From contig NZ_JANFYZ010000021.1 of the NCBI RefSeq assembly GCF_024460775.1, positions 1-34,195 of the forward strand: 34,195 bases of DNA, read 5' to 3'. Source of the stretch: Desulfovibrio desulfuricans. Lineage in GTDB: Bacteria > Desulfobacterota > Desulfovibrionia > Desulfovibrionales > Desulfovibrionaceae. Both the position numbers and the translations under genes were made by a program. Within the stretch, counting starts at the first letter, position 1. Every line of letters begins with the position of its first letter. Positions 32,519 to 34,195 of this stretch are shown in pieces. The notes beneath the pieces are model-generated. The model saw nothing but the letters and a program-made list of their open reading frames with translations. It was not told the origin of the DNA and ran no database searches.

Positions 32519-33918
32519 CAGTATGCTCCATACCCGGTTATGACCACAGGAATCGTTTTGGCCAGGATCCACAAATCCATCCAGACAGACCAGTTGTTGA
32601 TATAATAGTGGTCATAGGCCACCCGTTCGGCATAGGTGGTATTGTTACGGCCAGAAATCTGCCACAACCCGGTAATGCCGGGCCGCACCATGCAGTATTC
32701 TTCATACACCGGGCCGTACTTTTGAACTTCGTTCTGCACAATGGGGCGCGGCCCCACAAGGCTCATATCGCCGATAACCACGTTGAGCAGTTGCGGCAGT
32801 TCATCAAGGCTGACCTTGCGCAAAATGCGGCCCACGCGGGTTATGCGCGGATCATGCTTGAGCTTGTGGTCTTTTTCCCACTCCGCCCGCAATTCAGGAT
32901 CGTGCTCCAGCACTTCCCTGAGCACCATATCGGCCTTGTCCACCATGGTGCGAAACTTGAAAATCCGTATCTCGCGCCCCCCGTGGCCAATACGTCGCTG
33001 GCGATAAAATACCGGGCCCTTGCTGTCTAGGCGAATAGCCAGAGCCAGCAGCAAGCCAAGAGGCAGCAGCACAACACCGCCAAGGGCGCAGAACAGCACA
33101 TCCATAAATCTTTTGACCCGCAGGCGGCGCTTGTCGCGCAGGTTTTGGCGCACCTGCAAGCCCACGGCAGTGCCAAGGTCGCGCGGGGTCAGCCAGTGCG
33201 CGCGGAAGCCATCGTTGAAGGAAGGCACCACAAGAATGCGCTCAAAATACCGGCTGGCTTCGGTAATATAGTCCAGGCTCTGCCCCTGATCCGCCTTTTG
33301 CAGAATCATGGCCATCGCCTTGGGCTTGGCCTGCGCCGTTTCCGCAAAGAGTTTGCGCACGTCGTCTTCACTGGTGGGCAAAGAATATATGGCGACCGGG
33401 TGCAACCCGCGCTCTGGGCGACGCTTGAGGTACCGCCAGAAGTCACGCCCGGCGTTGCCGCTGTCAAAAATTATCAGCGGTCTGCCCCACCAGCGGCGAC
33501 GCATAAACAGGCGGCGGCAATAGCTGCGCATGAGCGGCAGGGTAAAAACAGTAGCCAGCCAACTGCCCGCAATAACAATCCGGGAATAGGTATCGCCTGC
33601 TTTTGAAAGGAAAAGCACTGCCAGAATGATGCCGTACATGAGGCTTGTGAGCTGGAACAAGGCCTTGAGTTCCCGGTGCGGAGGCAGACTTATGCTTTGA
33701 TAAAGGCCAAGCCCGGCGGCCATCACCGGCCCCATGAGCAACAAGGGCAATGCCCCGCGGTACTGTGCAAAATCCACGTTGCCAAAAGCGGCGCGCACAA
33801 GAAAAACCACCAGGGCCGTGCCGAGGATGGTGAAAAGGTCAGCAAGACTAAGCAGGGTTTTTTGCGGGGAAAGCCCGCAAGCCAGAAGCGCCCTGACCCA
33901 GAGGGGATATTGTTTCAT
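32518..33918 (-). CDS. Undecaprenyl-phosphate sugar-phosphotransferase, WbaP type
   Basis: This 466-residue polytopic enzyme transfers a sugar-1-phosphate from UDP-sugar to undecaprenyl phosphate, the first step of O-antigen or exopolysaccharide repeat-unit assembly. It has four N-terminal membrane segments (about 20-130), a Rossmann-like middle domain starting at RPLIIFDSGNAGRDF, a membrane re-entrant helix after KRFMDVLFCALGG, and the catalytic C-terminal domain. That domain has KFRTMVDKAD, VSLDELPQLLNVVIGDMSLVGPRP (the D-E catalytic pair) and RPGITGLWQISGR. The start is uncertain: ATG 33918 fits family length but lacks a ribosome site, and GTG 33990 would add 24 residues. The next gene overlaps its stop by one base. 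Galactose is the WbaP substrate in Salmonella; it is not shown here. Confidence 0.9.
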   Translation of the reverse strand: MKQYPLWVRALLACGLSPQKTLLSLADLFTILGTALVVFLVRAAFGNVDFAQYRGALPLLLMGPVMAAGLGLYQSISLPPHRELKALFQLTSLMYGIILAVLFLSKAGDTYSRIVIAGSWLATVFTLPLMRSYCRRLFMRRRWWGRPLIIFDSGNAGRDFWRYLKRRPERGLHPVAIYSLPTSEDDVRKLFAETAQAKPKAMAMILQKADQGQSLDYITEASRYFERILVVPSFNDGFRAHWLTPRDLGTAVGLQVRQNLRDKRRLRVKRFMDVLFCALGGVVLLPLGLLLALAIRLDSKGPVFYRQRRIGHGGREIRIFKFRTMVDKADMVLREVLEHDPELRAEWEKDHKLKHDPRITRVGRILRKVSLDELPQLLNVVIGDMSLVGPRPIVQNEVQKYGPVYEEYCMVRPGITGLWQISGRNNTTYAERVAYDHYYINNWSVWMDLWILAKTIPVVITGYGAY

Positions 33919-34195
33919 GAGGAGCGGCGCTGTGCCGATGGAACCGGCACCACGTTTGCGCACGGCAAGCCGCGCTGTTGCTGAAAACACAGATACTCAA
34001 ACAATGTAATGTTATTCTCTTTCTTTACAAAGCACAATAATCCCCCCTTGCGATGCTGGCAGCCCCCGGCGGCCCTGTGACGCGGGCTATCGCCCTTGCG
34101 GCTTACCCTTATTCACGAAATGCCCTCGCTTTCGGGTCGACAAAGCCGACACCGGCTCGTACATTTCGGGCCGCCTCTGCCCCGGCGGCCCTGTG
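33919..34195. other. Right-edge intergenic region with 16-bp direct repeat
   Basis: No gene is supported. CCCCGGCGGCCCTGTG occurs at 34064-34079 and again at 34180-34195 (the window end), 116 bp apart. Between them CGAAATG and CATTTCG form a loose inverted repeat around a GTCGAC-containing segment. The minus-strand promoter for the WbaP gene should lie in the AT-rich part (about 33985-34045) but I could not define it. Confidence 0.45.

Overview
The window reads as an ordinary chromosomal stretch of a Gram-negative, sulfate-reducer-like bacterium. Desulfovibrio or a close relative in the Desulfovibrionaceae is my best guess. It rests on overall base composition, the style of the LysRS, BamA and amidase proteins, the many sigma-54-type promoters and the paired Cache chemoreceptors. 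No database was searched. I saw no rRNA, tRNA, CRISPR array, prophage or intact insertion sequence.

Region by region: (1) 1-693 holds no convincing gene but does hold a roughly 130-bp imperfect palindrome. (2) 694-5539 is a metal/envelope-stress locus. A ZraSR-type histidine kinase and sigma-54 activator lie on the minus strand. They diverge from a sigma-54-promoter-driven plus-strand operon of three small proteins: a one-pass SHOCT-like protein, a 57-residue secreted His-rich peptide and a Met/His/Gly-rich ZraP/Spy-like periplasmic protein. (3) 5763-9965 carries a hypothetical protein with its own sigma-54-type promoter, a universal stress protein, an overlapping hisC-cmk pair and a TPR protein behind another sigma-54-type promoter. 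(4) 10202-12393 carries a membrane protein resembling putative phage abortive-infection proteins, then a small DMT protein overlapping a TauE/SafE permease. (5) 12477-22142 is bracketed by two paralogous Cache chemoreceptors in opposite orientation. Between them lie an AlkA-type glycosylase, a UPF0210 plus double-ACT gene pair, and lysS. (6) 22566-31244 is an envelope-biogenesis cluster: LolC/E-type permease, LolD, BamA with an extra N-terminal domain, a membrane-anchored N-acetylmuramoyl-L-alanine amidase with a duplicated module, Skp/OmpH and FabZ. (7) 31379-33918 is a coupled minus-strand pair: a WbaP-type sugar-phosphate transferase followed by a family 9 glycosyltransferase.

How the genes fit together: region 6 supplies lipoprotein export, outer-membrane protein assembly, periplasmic chaperoning, peptidoglycan cleavage and acyl-chain synthesis, and region 7 adds surface glycan assembly. 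The 694-5539 locus most likely senses metal or envelope stress in the periplasm and answers with secreted metal-binding proteins. The more unusual points are the His-rich peptide, the BamA N-terminal fusion, candidate leader structures ahead of lysS and of the ACT gene, and the abortive-infection-like protein. All promoter, hairpin and domain calls were made by eye.
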